Part shown: positions 46,400 to 55,133 of the stretch, in pieces | Numbering within the stretch: the first letter of the stretch is position 1 | How the letters are laid out: the number at the start of each line of letters is the position of its first letter | Assembly: GCF_030408035.1 (NCBI RefSeq) | Contig: NZ_JASDCF010000001.1 | Span: 62,001-126,000 of the forward strand | Direction of reading: 5' to 3' | DNA from: Psychrobacter sp. APC 3426 | GTDB lineage: Bacteria > Pseudomonadota > Gammaproteobacteria > Pseudomonadales > Moraxellaceae | DNA length: 64,000 nucleotides | The notes under the pieces: model-generated | The model's database searches: none | What the model was told of the DNA's origin: nothing | The model's input: the letters and a program-made list of their open reading frames with translations, nothing else | Program-made: the position numbers and the translations under genes

Positions 46400-48463
46400 T
46401 TAGCGCTCCTCTACTGACTGAGTAACTGAACTATTAACTAATTTTACCCCAGTCTTTATATCTATAGGCCTGTCTTCATAGATACCATAGTCAAGATCAT
46501 CTTCTAAAATTTTGGAATACTTCCTAGGTTTGATGCGATAACGAGGATCTAACATCGATATCACTACACCGAGTACCATGATAATAGAACCCAGCCAAAT
46601 CCAACGGATAAGTGGTTTGACATAGATGCGGATGGCCCACTGATTACTGTCTTCAGCGATAGGTTCACCTAACGCGACATATAGATCTCGGCTTAGTCGG
46701 TCATCAATTGCAGCTTCGGTCATCGGCATCATACTCACCACGTAAGTACGTTTTTGTGGCCGCAATGTCGTAACCGATTGACCCTCTTTACTGACTAAGA
46801 CTTCGGCTTCGGTCGCATCATAGTTACTGCCTTTGACCTCTGTAAAACTTTTAATCTCAAAATCATAACCTTGAACATGAACGCTGTCGCCGATACCCAT
46901 CGCCACATCGGTTTCAATACTCATACTAGAGGTAAATGCCACACCTATCGCGGCGATTAATACGCCTACGTGGGCGGTCTGCATGCCCCAATAACTACTT
47001 TTCAGACGTTTAATACCAGCCAGTCGAGTTTTAGCGTTTTTAGTCTTATCTTTAATATCGATGAACATCCATGCCAATACCCATAGACTCAACGCGACAG
47101 TCACCGCGATATTAAACATTGCTACTGGATACACGAAATAGCTGATAATTGCACCCAAAACAGCACTGCTAATACCGATAATCAGTGCCGGTCCAAGTAA
47201 AGGTCGACTGTCCTTCTTCCAACGAATATTCGAGCCCATGCCCATCGCAAGCATTAATAACCACGTTAGCGGTACAAATAAAGCATTAAAATAAGGCGCA
47301 CCAACGGAGACTTGGCCTAAATTAAAGGCATCAGCAATGATAGGATATAAGGTACCAAGTAGGACGACTAAAGTCGCTATTAAGATAATGGCGTTATTGA
47401 TGACTAAAAAAGACTCACGCGATATCGCGCGATATTGACTTTCAACAGTCAACTGCCAGCCACGCAGCGCAAACATAATTAATCCACCGCCGATGACTAT
47501 CGCTAAAATAACTAAAATAACGAGGCCTCGGGTTGGATCAGCTGCAAATGAATGCACAGAGGTAATGACGCCAGAACGCACAAGGAAGGTACCTAGCAAA
47601 CTTAGCGCAAAGGTAAAGATGGCCAGCATAATGGTCCATGCCTTAAAGACACCACGCTTTTCAGTGACAGCCAATGAATGCAATAATGCCGTACCCGCCA
47701 GCCATGGCATCAAAGAAGCATTCTCCACTGGATCCCAAAACCACCAGCCACCCCAGCCAAGCTCATAATAAGCCCACCAAGAACCCAGAGCGATGCCTAG
47801 CGTTAAAAAACCCCAAGCCGCCTGAGTCCAAGGCCGCGACCAGCGTGCCCATACTGCATCCAGCCTCCCTGCCCACAATGCTGCCATACAAAAAGCAAAA
47901 GGCACGACCATGCCAACATAACCCATATATAGCATTGGCGGGTGAATGATTAATCCAGGATCTTGTAGTACTGGATTTAGGTCTACACCATCGACCATTA
48001 GATAAGGCAAGGTGCGATTAAACGGCGATGAGGTGAAAATAAGCATCGATAACATCATCGTCTGCACGCCAGCCATAATAACCAACACCCGCGCACGCAT
48101 AGATAATGGTAAACCGCGGCTAAATAAAGAGACTAATGCTGCCCAAGTCGCCAGAATAGTCATCCATAACAATAACGAGCCTTCGTGGCCACCCCAAGTC
48201 GCTGATACTCGGTAATACCAAGGTAGTAAGCTATTAGAGTGTTGGGTCACATATTCCAGACTAAAGTCATTGTAATAAAACCCTGCCATCAATCCTACGA
48301 ATGACAGCATCATCATAGAGAATTGTGCCCAAGCTAGACTAGGCGCTAAACGTTGCATAGCAACATTGTTATTTAATACACCCCATGTAGGTAATATCAC
48401 TTGCAATATGGCGAGCACAAAGGCTACCAGCAAAGCAAAATATCCCAGCTCTGTGATTAGCAT
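46400..48463 (-). CDS. ccmF: CcmF, haem lyase subunit, copy 2 (complete)
   Basis: 687 residues, full length for CcmF. It forms the periplasmic haem lyase core with CcmH and CcmI, receiving haem from holo-CcmE. About 14-15 membrane helices are expected. The WWD motif is [20 protein letters not shown], and the later histidine-containing segments YWGMQTAHVGVLIAAIGVAF and the periplasmic domain before the last helix fit the family. It heads ccmF-G-H-I in tight order. Its first 286 codons align without gaps to the partial gene at 1-859, with scattered third-base and a few residue changes. There is no ccmABCDE here, so it must share CcmA-E from elsewhere. Confidence 0.96.
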   Translation of the reverse strand: MLITELGYFALLVAFVLAILQVILPTWGVLNNNVAMQRLAPSLAWAQFSMMMLSFVGLMAGFYYNDFSLEYVTQHSNSLLPWYYRVSATWGGHEGSLLLWMTILATWAALVSLFSRGLPLSMRARVLVIMAGVQTMMLSMLIFTSSPFNRTLPYLMVDGVDLNPVLQDPGLIIHPPMLYMGYVGMVVPFAFCMAALWAGRLDAVWARWSRPWTQAAWGFLTLGIALGSWWAYYELGWGGWWFWDPVENASLMPWLAGTALLHSLAVTEKRGVFKAWTIMLAIFTFALSLLGTFLVRSGVITSVHSFAADPTRGLVILVILAIVIGGGLIMFALRGWQLTVESQYRAISRESFLVINNAIILIATLVVLLGTLYPIIADAFNLGQVSVGAPYFNALFVPLTWLLMLAMGMGSNIRWKKDSRPLLGPALIIGISSAVLGAIISYFVYPVAMFNIAVTVALSLWVLAWMFIDIKDKTKNAKTRLAGIKRLKSSYWGMQTAHVGVLIAAIGVAFTSSMSIETDVAMGIGDSVHVQGYDFEIKSFTEVKGSNYDATEAEVLVSKEGQSVTTLRPQKRTYVVSMMPMTEAAIDDRLSRDLYVALGEPIAEDSNQWAIRIYVKPLIRWIWLGSIIMVLGVVISMLDPRYRIKPRKYSKILEDDLDYGIYEDRPIDIKTGVKLVNSSVTQSVEER

Positions 48464-48990
48464 ATATCTGACCTTATTTGATCGGCTTAAGTCATCATTA
48501 AGAGTGACCTAGAAATTTAAAGTAAACTGACTGAAGTAGAGCTTAAAACCATTCTAACATTAATGATTTTTTTTTGATATTTACGTCTCAAGTCTTAGCC
48601 AAATTTATGCCGATTTATCGAGACTAATAATGGCTTCAAGCCAGCATTTATGCGGAATTTTTGCATGTAAGCATTTTCTTATGAAGCAGTAGATTAAGAC
48701 CTCAGAGTGCGTTAAGTGCGGAAGCCTACTCAATAAATTATCATTTGCTCTATTACTTTATTTATTTTAGGTAATCAGCGCTTACTTATATTCAGCCAAC
48801 CATAAGACATGACTCATTGACAGGTAGTTACGAATTTTTAACATAATTGTGCTGTAACTGATAAGGTAGCTACCCTTAATTGTTAGTATAGTCCTATGAT
48901 ATTAATTAAACCTTACTGATTAGCATTTTATCTAACGGCATAACTTTAAAGGTTATTACCAACTAATTAGGCTAGAGAGCTGAGAGCATT
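48464..48990. other. Intergenic region upstream of ccmF copy 2
   Basis: 527 bp between ccmF (-) and the acidic lipoprotein gene (+). AT-rich. No gene, repeat, tRNA or clear promoter pair was found. It does not resemble the region upstream of ccmF copy 1 beyond the first 15 or so bases. Confidence 0.4.
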
Positions 48991-49416
48991 ATGAATATGA
49001 TAAATAAAACTCTAAAAACTGCTACCATAATCCAACTATCCCCTGACAATAAGAAATCAAACACCACCCGTAGAAAATGGCTATTTGTCATACTAGCAAC
49101 ATCGGCATTAACATTAAGTGCTTGTGATAAAAAAGACGAATCAACGATGGAAGGTTCAGCTCTAGAGGTTGACTCACAAACATCAGAGCAAGAAGCAGCA
49201 GCTGAGATAGCTATTTCCAGTGAGCCCATGCATAGTAACCGAGAGGAAAGTGCTATTCTGCCAAGTAATGATATGCCTGAGAATACTGGGGCAGTTTCCG
49301 AGGATGGTGCGATAGTCAGCGAAGATATGTCAAATGACGATGTAGGTATTAACCGTAGTAATGATTCTGAAGTGTTAAATAGTGGTGAAACAGAAGAACC
49401 CGTCTCGACTTATTAA
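48991..49416 (+). CDS. Acidic low-complexity lipoprotein of unknown function
   Basis: 141 residues. A polar 28-residue leader is followed by RRKWLFVILATSALTLSAC, a lipoprotein signal with lipobox LSAC, placing the acylated cysteine near residue 46. The mature part is strongly acidic and Ser/Glu/Asn-rich, without recognised domain or repeats, and is probably disordered in the periplasm. GAGAG precedes the ATG. It is the only plus-strand gene in a long minus-strand series and has no evident link to its neighbours. I do not recognise a family. Confidence 0.55.
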   Translation: MNMINKTLKTATIIQLSPDNKKSNTTRRKWLFVILATSALTLSACDKKDESTMEGSALEVDSQTSEQEAAAEIAISSEPMHSNREESAILPSNDMPENTGAVSEDGAIVSEDMSNDDVGINRSNDSEVLNSGETEEPVSTY

Positions 49417-49665
49417 TATTGAAGTTCTCGGGAGATATCAGAGACCAATCTATTTGAATCAGAGAACTAGATAATAAAATCTAAGCCCCACTACCAGCGA
49501 GTGTCCATTAAACAAGTGTTTTTAGTAAACTTGCATAATCTACTGAAAGTCTAGAGTAAGCATCTAAAGAATAGTAAGTTTGGTGTCGTCCATTTGATTT
49601 GCTTATCTTAGCCAGTGAGTCAGCTATCAAAGAGAGGTACTTGGCGTGTTTAAGGTATTGCTGGC

Positions 49666-49708
49666 TACTTTCTATTGCTAGGTACTTTCTATTGCTAGGT
49701 ACTTTCTA
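49666..49708. repeat. 17-bp tandem repeat over the end of tatC
   Basis: TACTTTCTATTGCTAGG occurs at 49666-49682 and exactly again at 49683-49699, then a partial third copy (TACTTTCTA). The tatC stop codon (49695-49697) lies in the second unit. Likely slipped-strand duplication. Confidence 0.9.
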
Positions 49709-50564
49709 ATGTTTCATTCCCTGAGACTAAATCGTTATTTCGTTCACTTTTAATTAATATTTTTGCTAAGAGTAAACCCAGCTCAAACAGTAGCCACATA
49801 GGAATCGCTAGTAACAGCATTGATACGCCATCAGGCGGTGTCACTACCGCGGCAATCCCAAAACAGCCGACTATAATATAACGACGCTTATCTTCTAGAC
49901 TCTGAGTAGAAACGATTCCGGCCATTATCAGTAGTAAGGTGACCACTGGAATCTCAAAAGTCAGTCCAAACACCATAAACAATTTGAGTGCAAAGCTCAG
50001 ATAACTGTCAATATCGGTCATTGGTATAACGTTCTGCGGAGCGAACATAATAAAAAATTTCAATACCCCTTTGAGTACGACAAAGTAGGAAAAAGCAACA
50101 CCAGCATAAAATAGAAATATCGAAGATAGCAGTACAGGAATGGCAATTTTCTTCTCTTTTTTATATAAGCCGGAAGCTACAAATGACCAAATTTGATACA
50201 GGATATAAGGCATTGCTAAAAATGCGGCGACGAATATCGTTAAGCGAATGGGTGCCATAAAGTTTGACGTTATATCAGTGGCAATCATGGTCGAATTGAT
50301 GGGTAACTGCGCCACTAATGGGTCTGATAAAAGATTATAAAGCTCGCGTGAAAATCCCACCAATACTAAGAATATAATTAAGACGACCACGCATATTCTT
50401 ATTAAGTGCGTACGCAGCTCGATTAAATGTCCGGTAATAGGCATATCGCCAAGCGTACCTAACGTATCTCCAGACTCACTATTCTGTGTTGTATCTGTTG
50501 GCGCCTCAAACTCTATATCTGTTATTTTTTCTTGTCGACTTTTTTGCCGTTTAAATAGGCTCAC
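49695..50564 (-). CDS. tatC: Sec-independent protein translocase TatC
   Basis: 289 residues. TatC recognises twin-arginine signal peptides in the inner membrane. It starts with GTG inside GTGA overlapping the tatB stop, with AGGAGG 8 nt upstream. A polar leader of about 40 residues precedes the conserved HLIELRTHLIRI. Six membrane segments follow, with FMAPIRLTIFVAAFLAMPYILYQIWSFVASGLYKKEKK, and FGLTFEIPVVTLLLIMAGIV, ending in VTPPDGVSMLLLAIPMWLLFELGLL. The last few codons fall in a 17-bp tandem repeat. Operon tatA-tatB-tatC on the minus strand. Confidence 0.96.
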   Translation of the reverse strand: MSLFKRQKSRQEKITDIEFEAPTDTTQNSESGDTLGTLGDMPITGHLIELRTHLIRICVVVLIIFLVLVGFSRELYNLLSDPLVAQLPINSTMIATDITSNFMAPIRLTIFVAAFLAMPYILYQIWSFVASGLYKKEKKIAIPVLLSSIFLFYAGVAFSYFVVLKGVLKFFIMFAPQNVIPMTDIDSYLSFALKLFMVFGLTFEIPVVTLLLIMAGIVSTQSLEDKRRYIIVGCFGIAAVVTPPDGVSMLLLAIPMWLLFELGLLLAKILIKSERNNDLVSGNETLEST

Positions 50565-50956
50565 TGATCCGCCTCCTGTTTAATGAACGAGGAGGTAGTA
50601 TTCTGTTGATGGTCTTTAGCATAAGGGGTGATTGACTGATGTGAAGCGTCTAGGCTTTGGTTCTGTGACTGCTCAAACTTTTGCATACTGCCACGCATTT
50701 CTGCTAATTCGCGCTTCATATCCGACTCGGTCTGACGGATTTTCGCAAGTTCATTTTGCATTTGTTGACGTGTTTCAGCTAGATCAAGCTCAGCTTCTAT
50801 TTCAGATTGTAGAGTGGATACTGTACGGCGCAGTTTGGCATACCATTGCCCAGCGGTACGTGCGGCTTGCGGCAGTTTTTCTGGGCCCAATACGATTAAA
50901 GCAATGACGCCAAACAAGAGTAATTCGGAAAACCCAATATCAAACATAACAGTCAC
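50561..50956 (-). CDS. tatB: Sec-independent protein translocase TatB
   Basis: 131 residues from GTG 50956; the ATG three codons further (MFDIGFSELLLFG, 50947) matches the canonical TatB start and is the better choice biologically. TatB is the signal-peptide receptor partner of TatC. FDIGFSELLLFGVIALIVLGPEKLPQAARTAG is the membrane helix, hinge and amphipathic helix. A long charged helix and a polar tail follow. It lies 46 bp after tatA and overlaps tatC by 4 bp. Confidence 0.95.
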   Translation of the reverse strand: MTVMFDIGFSELLLFGVIALIVLGPEKLPQAARTAGQWYAKLRRTVSTLQSEIEAELDLAETRQQMQNELAKIRQTESDMKRELAEMRGSMQKFEQSQNQSLDASHQSITPYAKDHQQNTTSSFIKQEADQ

Positions 50957-51002
50957 ATATATTAATAGACTACTTAGTGCCGCTATTTATAAGCGGCGCG
51001 CT

Positions 51003-51287
51003 TCATACTTTAGGCTGGTCATCAGTGGAAATAGGGCTGATTTCCATATCATCAGCCTGATTACCTACACGCGTATTTAAATCATTACTTGCAGCTGGCG
51101 TACTATTTTCATGGCTAAGCACATGATTTTTGCGAGCATTCTCGGGTTCTTCATCTTTGACCGCTTCTTTAAAACCCTTCACCGCACCGCCTAAATCTTT
51201 ACCTGCATTTTTAAGCTTGGCAGTACCAAATACGACCACCACTACGACCAATAAAATCAGCCAATGTGTAATAGAAAAGCTGCCCAT
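51003..51287 (-). CDS. tatA: Sec-independent protein translocase TatA
   Basis: 94 residues. TatA oligomers form the export passage. [43 protein letters not shown] has the membrane helix, the FGT(A)KL hinge and the amphipathic helix of TatA. AAGGATACC precedes the ATG. First gene of tatABC. The nearby Tat substrates TorA and CopA both carry RRRFL leaders. Confidence 0.96.
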   Translation of the reverse strand: MGSFSITHWLILLVVVVVVFGTAKLKNAGKDLGGAVKGFKEAVKDEEPENARKNHVLSHENSTPAASNDLNTRVGNQADDMEISPISTDDQPKV

Positions 51288-51367
51288 AACGGTATCCTTA
51301 TATTTTGTGATCTTGTTTAGACCAGTATGTGTCAGTGTGCTTTAGAACACTTTTTACCGTACCAGAA

Positions 51368-53986
51368 TTATAGTTTCAAACGGCGCAATCGCAGCGCGTT
51401 AGCAATCACCGAGAATGACGACAAGCTCATCGCTGCCGCTGCTATCATCGGACTGAGCAGAAGCCCAAATATGGGATAGAGCACACCTGCGGCAATAGGA
51501 ACACCAAGTGCATTGTAGATAAAGGCAAAAAACAGATTCTGTCTGATATTGCGCATGGTGGCGTGGCTAAGCTTATAAGCTTTGGCAATGCCCATTAAAT
51601 CACCTTTTAGCAGGGTAATGCCCGCACTCTCCATCGCCACATCGGTACCGGTTCCCATAGCGATACCAACATTAGCTTGCGCTAGCGCTGGTGCGTCGTT
51701 GATACCATCACCCGCCATAGCGACCAATTTACCGCTGTCTTGCATTTCTTTGACGATACGGTTTTTATCCTCTGGTGAGACATCCGCATGAACTTCATCA
51801 ATACCTAGTTTATTGGCGACTGCCTGCGCGGTTTTTTCGTTGTCACCGGTTAGCATCACAACTTTTAAACCTGCGTCATGAAGCAGTGAAATAGCCTCTT
51901 TAGTGCTTGGTTTAATAGGGTCAGCAACTGAAATAATACCAGCAGCTTTACCGTCTATAGCCACAAACATTGCCGTTTCACCGTCTTTTCTACGGACATC
52001 AGCTTTAGTGGACAGCTCATTATCAAAACTATTTAGGCTTTCCATAAGCTTAGAGTTACCAATAGCGACTTTCTTACCATCGACCACGGCTTGTACGCCT
52101 TCGCCAGTAGTCGAATTAAAGTCAGTAGCTTTAGGAATAATGAGTGATCTTTCTTGAGCTGCTCTAACGATAGCTTCTGCTAAAGGATGCTCGCTAGCGC
52201 TTTCTACTGAGGCTACCAATGCGAGGAACTCGTCTTCATCTTGACCTACCTGCGCATCAATTGCGGTAAGCTCAGGCTTACCAGCGGTCAGTGTTCCGGT
52301 CTTGTCGACGACAATGGTATCGACTTTTTCCATACTCTCTAACGCTTCAGCATTTTTGATGAGGACGCCGTTTTGCGCGCCTTTGCCGGTACCAACCATA
52401 ATGGACATCGGCGTCGCTAGACCAAGGGCACAAGGACAAGCAATAATCAGTACCGCAATCGCGTTAACCAAAGCATAGGTCATAGCGGGCTCAGGGCCGA
52501 ATATCGCCCAGACAATAAAGGTTATGATAGAGCTGACAATAACAATAGGTACGAACCAACCCGCCACTTGATCTACCAAGCGCTGGATAGGCGCGCGGCT
52601 ACGCTGGGCTTCAGCAACCATTTGTACAATTTTAGATAATACTGAATCTGCTCCAACATTGACCGCTTCGACTAATAGCGTTCCGGTGCCATTTACCGTA
52701 CCACCAGTCACTGTATCTCCTGCTACTTTTGATACAGGGATTGGCTCACCCGTCACCATTGATTCATCAACATTACTATTACCATCGATCACTGTACCAT
52801 CTACGGGTAGTTTCTCACCTGGTTTAACCCGTAGCTTATCGCCAGTGACGACCTCATCAAGCGAGACTTCGACTTCTTCACCGTTTTCATCGACACGTCT
52901 TGCGGTTGGTGGTGCGAGCTCAAGCAAAGCTCTAATCGCACCTGAAGTTTGACTTCTAGCTTTGAGCTCTAATACTTGACCCAGTAGCACCAAGGTCACA
53001 ATGACCGCTGCCGCTTCATAGTAGACTCCGACTTGACCAGAGGCATCTCTGAAACTGTCTGGGAAAATATCGGGGAAAAAGGTCGCGACAATACTAAAAA
53101 TATAAGCAGCGCCTACGCCTATCGCAATCAAGGTAAACATATTTAGATTGCGGCTTTTTATAGACTGCCAGCCACGGACGAAAAACGGGGCGGCGCCCCA
53201 AAGCACTACAGGGGTCGCGAGCACTAACTCAGCCCATTGTAAGATCTTTGAAGAGATACCATACTGACTAAAATTAACTACGTTTAAGTCAAACATACCG
53301 CTCATCACATATATTAATAGCGGTACAGTCAACACGGTACATATCCAAAAACGACGAGTCATGTCGTCAAGCTCTGAGGTGTCCTCTTCACCGATAGTAA
53401 GCGTTTCGGGCTCAAGCGCCATACCACATATCGGACAACCGCTATTTCTAACGTCTCTCACTTCAGGATGCATAGGACAGGTATATACCGTGCCATCGTA
53501 ATCAGCAGGTACTTTATCGTATTTACCGCCTTTAACAGATTTTACTCCGCTACTATCAGTATCCTTTCCATGACAACTGGCGTGACTATCATCTTTAGCA
53601 ACTTCGTCTTCAGGTTTAAGAAACATGCCACATATTGGGCAGTCACTTTTTTCAACATCTCTTACTTCTGGATGCATAGGACAAATATAAATCGTGCCGT
53701 TATAATTTTCTGGTATCTTGTCGTACTTATTGCCTTCGACAGACTTTAACTCAGTACTATTATTAGCATCCGCTTTATGACAATGCGCATGACTGCCCTC
53801 ATTATTGTTGGATTCAGCAACCTCGTCTTTAGGTTTGAGAAACATGCCGCATATCGGACAATCGCTCTTCTCAGTATCTCTAACCTCAGGATGCATCGGG
53901 CAGATATAAACCGTACCACTATAGTTTTCTGGCACTTTATCGTACTGACCACCTTTGATAGATTTTTCATCGGCAATATGTTTCAT
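51368..53986 (-). CDS. P1B-type heavy-metal (copper/silver) ATPase with three N-terminal metal-binding repeats
   Basis: 872 residues from the ATG at 53986, which has AAGGAG 8 nt upstream. ATP-driven metal exporter of the CopB/SilP type. The N-terminus lacks the usual HMA ferredoxin-like domain and carries three copies of a short Cys/His domain (CPMHPEVRD about 10 residues before CPICGM) near residues 29, 102 and 170. The first and second are followed by linkers with HAHCH and HASCH clusters. ATPase motifs: TGEPIPV, the membrane metal site CPC in [34 protein letters not shown] and [15 protein letters not shown] indicates Cu+ or Ag+. First in the minus-strand part of the copper region nearest tat. 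Confidence 0.93.
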   Translation of the reverse strand: MKHIADEKSIKGGQYDKVPENYSGTVYICPMHPEVRDTEKSDCPICGMFLKPKDEVAESNNNEGSHAHCHKADANNSTELKSVEGNKYDKIPENYNGTIYICPMHPEVRDVEKSDCPICGMFLKPEDEVAKDDSHASCHGKDTDSSGVKSVKGGKYDKVPADYDGTVYTCPMHPEVRDVRNSGCPICGMALEPETLTIGEEDTSELDDMTRRFWICTVLTVPLLIYVMSGMFDLNVVNFSQYGISSKILQWAELVLATPVVLWGAAPFFVRGWQSIKSRNLNMFTLIAIGVGAAYIFSIVATFFPDIFPDSFRDASGQVGVYYEAAAVIVTLVLLGQVLELKARSQTSGAIRALLELAPPTARRVDENGEEVEVSLDEVVTGDKLRVKPGEKLPVDGTVIDGNSNVDESMVTGEPIPVSKVAGDTVTGGTVNGTGTLLVEAVNVGADSVLSKIVQMVAEAQRSRAPIQRLVDQVAGWFVPIVIVSSIITFIVWAIFGPEPAMTYALVNAIAVLIIACPCALGLATPMSIMVGTGKGAQNGVLIKNAEALESMEKVDTIVVDKTGTLTAGKPELTAIDAQVGQDEDEFLALVASVESASEHPLAEAIVRAAQERSLIIPKATDFNSTTGEGVQAVVDGKKVAIGNSKLMESLNSFDNELSTKADVRRKDGETAMFVAIDGKAAGIISVADPIKPSTKEAISLLHDAGLKVVMLTGDNEKTAQAVANKLGIDEVHADVSPEDKNRIVKEMQDSGKLVAMAGDGINDAPALAQANVGIAMGTGTDVAMESAGITLLKGDLMGIAKAYKLSHATMRNIRQNLFFAFIYNALGVPIAAGVLYPIFGLLLSPMIAAAAMSLSSFSVIANALRLRRLKL

Positions 53987-54124
53987 AAAACCACTCCTTG
54001 AAGACAATAAATATTTATAATAAGTACAACTCTTAAAGCACTATCATCAATCCTCGATTGCTATTCATCTAATCATTAATCTAAAAACCTCTAAAAAATA
54101 ATTTCTATACTTTTCAATTGGAAT

Positions 54125-54244
54125 TTAGTTTTTATCACGCAAATACTTGAGCAGTGCCATGATTGTTAGTACTAGTACTGCGAAAAATAGTAGCGCAAAC
54201 AACAAGCAGAGAGCCATCCAACCCCAACCCATGCCTTCCATCAT
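54125..54244 (-). CDS. Small membrane protein of the copper cluster (39 aa)
   Basis: 39 residues: a short Gly/Trp/Met-rich start (MMEGMGWGWM), one long membrane helix (ALCLLFALLFFAVLVLTIM) and a basic end (KYLRDKN). GGAG lies 8 nt before the first ATG. It is 138 bp upstream of the ATPase in the same direction. Such short membrane proteins are seen near copper exporters, but no role is known; it may assemble with the ATPase. Too short for a routine gene call. Confidence 0.65.
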   Translation of the reverse strand: MMEGMGWGWMALCLLFALLFFAVLVLTIMALLKYLRDKN

Positions 54245-54561
54245 AGTATTTCTCCAAGACTCATAGCACTCATATTGACAGTGGTGGGCGAGCGTATACT
54301 TTTAGATGCTTACTATCACTCAAGAATAGCAATCGACAGATATTGAACATTTCGATATAGGAATAAGAGGTTTTGAAATAAGAACAGTAAAACAAAGAAC
54401 AGTTACTGCAGTTGAAGGGGTAGGTAAAAAATCACATTAATTATCTGTGCAATCTGTCCTTTTAAGGTAAAGGTACCAGCGAAGACTATAGCGCTGATAC
54501 CAGGTATCACCATTTTTTCATAATCAATTTCTTAGCTTGCCATACCTCTATATATAGCCGT
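54245..54561. other. Intergenic region upstream of the small membrane protein
   Basis: 317 bp. A 10-bp hairpin GGTACCAGCG (54472-54481) / CGCTGATACC (54492-54501, one mismatch) with a 10-nt loop lies near the DUF305 gene end. A run of six T follows on the plus strand 8 nt later, so termination is uncertain. Otherwise no feature recognised. Confidence 0.4.
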
Positions 54562-55038
54562 CTATTCGAGCTCTTCAATAAGTGCTTGCATCTCAGCGAT
54601 TTCACGCTTTTGTGCTTCGATAATGTCATCAGCAAGCTGACGTACACGTGGATCTTCGATATCAGCACGCGAACTGGTCAAAATAGCAATCGAGTGATGC
54701 GGTATCATCGCCTGCATCCAATCCACTTGATCGACCGTTTGTTGTGATCTAACGCCCCATAAACCAAAGGCAAATAGCACGACACTAATCCCATAAACCA
54801 TTAGATTGACCTTAGTCTTTTTATACATATTGGTCATAAAGGCGAGCATAATAATAGCCATCATAGCGCCCATATATAACGCCATATAAGCTCTGGTTTC
54901 GCTAAAATAAACGTGATCCCATTGATAAGTATTAAAATACATCATGATAAACATCACGACTGTCGATGTTAAAATCATGATTGTGAACTTTACATAAGGG
55001 TTCATTTGCTTCTGTTTATTATCCATATGGTTATTCAT
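54562..55038 (-). CDS. DUF305 domain membrane protein
   Basis: 158 residues. Three membrane segments (about 14-35, 50-68, 78-95) precede a DUF305 domain with the His pair in MQAMIPHHSIAILTS and the family pattern EDPRVRQLADDIIEAQKREIAEM. DUF305 is ferritin-like and common in metal-resistance clusters, with a suggested but unproven metal-binding role. It is followed by a gap to the P-type ATPase and separated from copB by a terminator, so it is transcribed on its own or with the small membrane protein. Confidence 0.85.
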   Translation of the reverse strand: MNNHMDNKQKQMNPYVKFTIMILTSTVVMFIMMYFNTYQWDHVYFSETRAYMALYMGAMMAIIMLAFMTNMYKKTKVNLMVYGISVVLFAFGLWGVRSQQTVDQVDWMQAMIPHHSIAILTSSRADIEDPRVRQLADDIIEAQKREIAEMQALIEELE

Positions 55039-55060
55039 ATTCTTGTCCTTAATTTAGTAA

Positions 55061-55092
55061 AAAGGCACCTAAATAAAGAGGTGCCTTTTTTT
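55061..55092 (-). terminator. Terminator downstream of copB
   Basis: Perfect stem AAAGGCACCT / AGGTGCCTTT, 8-nt loop, with A and T runs on both sides, between the copB stop and the DUF305 start; ends the copA-copB mRNA on the minus strand. Confidence 0.88.
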
Positions 55093-55133
55093 AGAGCTAG
55101 TGTTATAAACTGTTGTTACTTACATGGTTAACA

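Noticed and set aside
47493-47949. Plus-strand frames of 91 codons inside ccmF copy 2
   Set aside because: Antisense shadows; equivalent frames occur opposite ccmF copy 1, as expected from sequence similarity rather than coding.
49666-49708. Possible CRISPR array
   Set aside because: Units are 17 bp, directly adjacent with no spacers; this is a simple tandem repeat. No CRISPR array or cas gene is present in the window.
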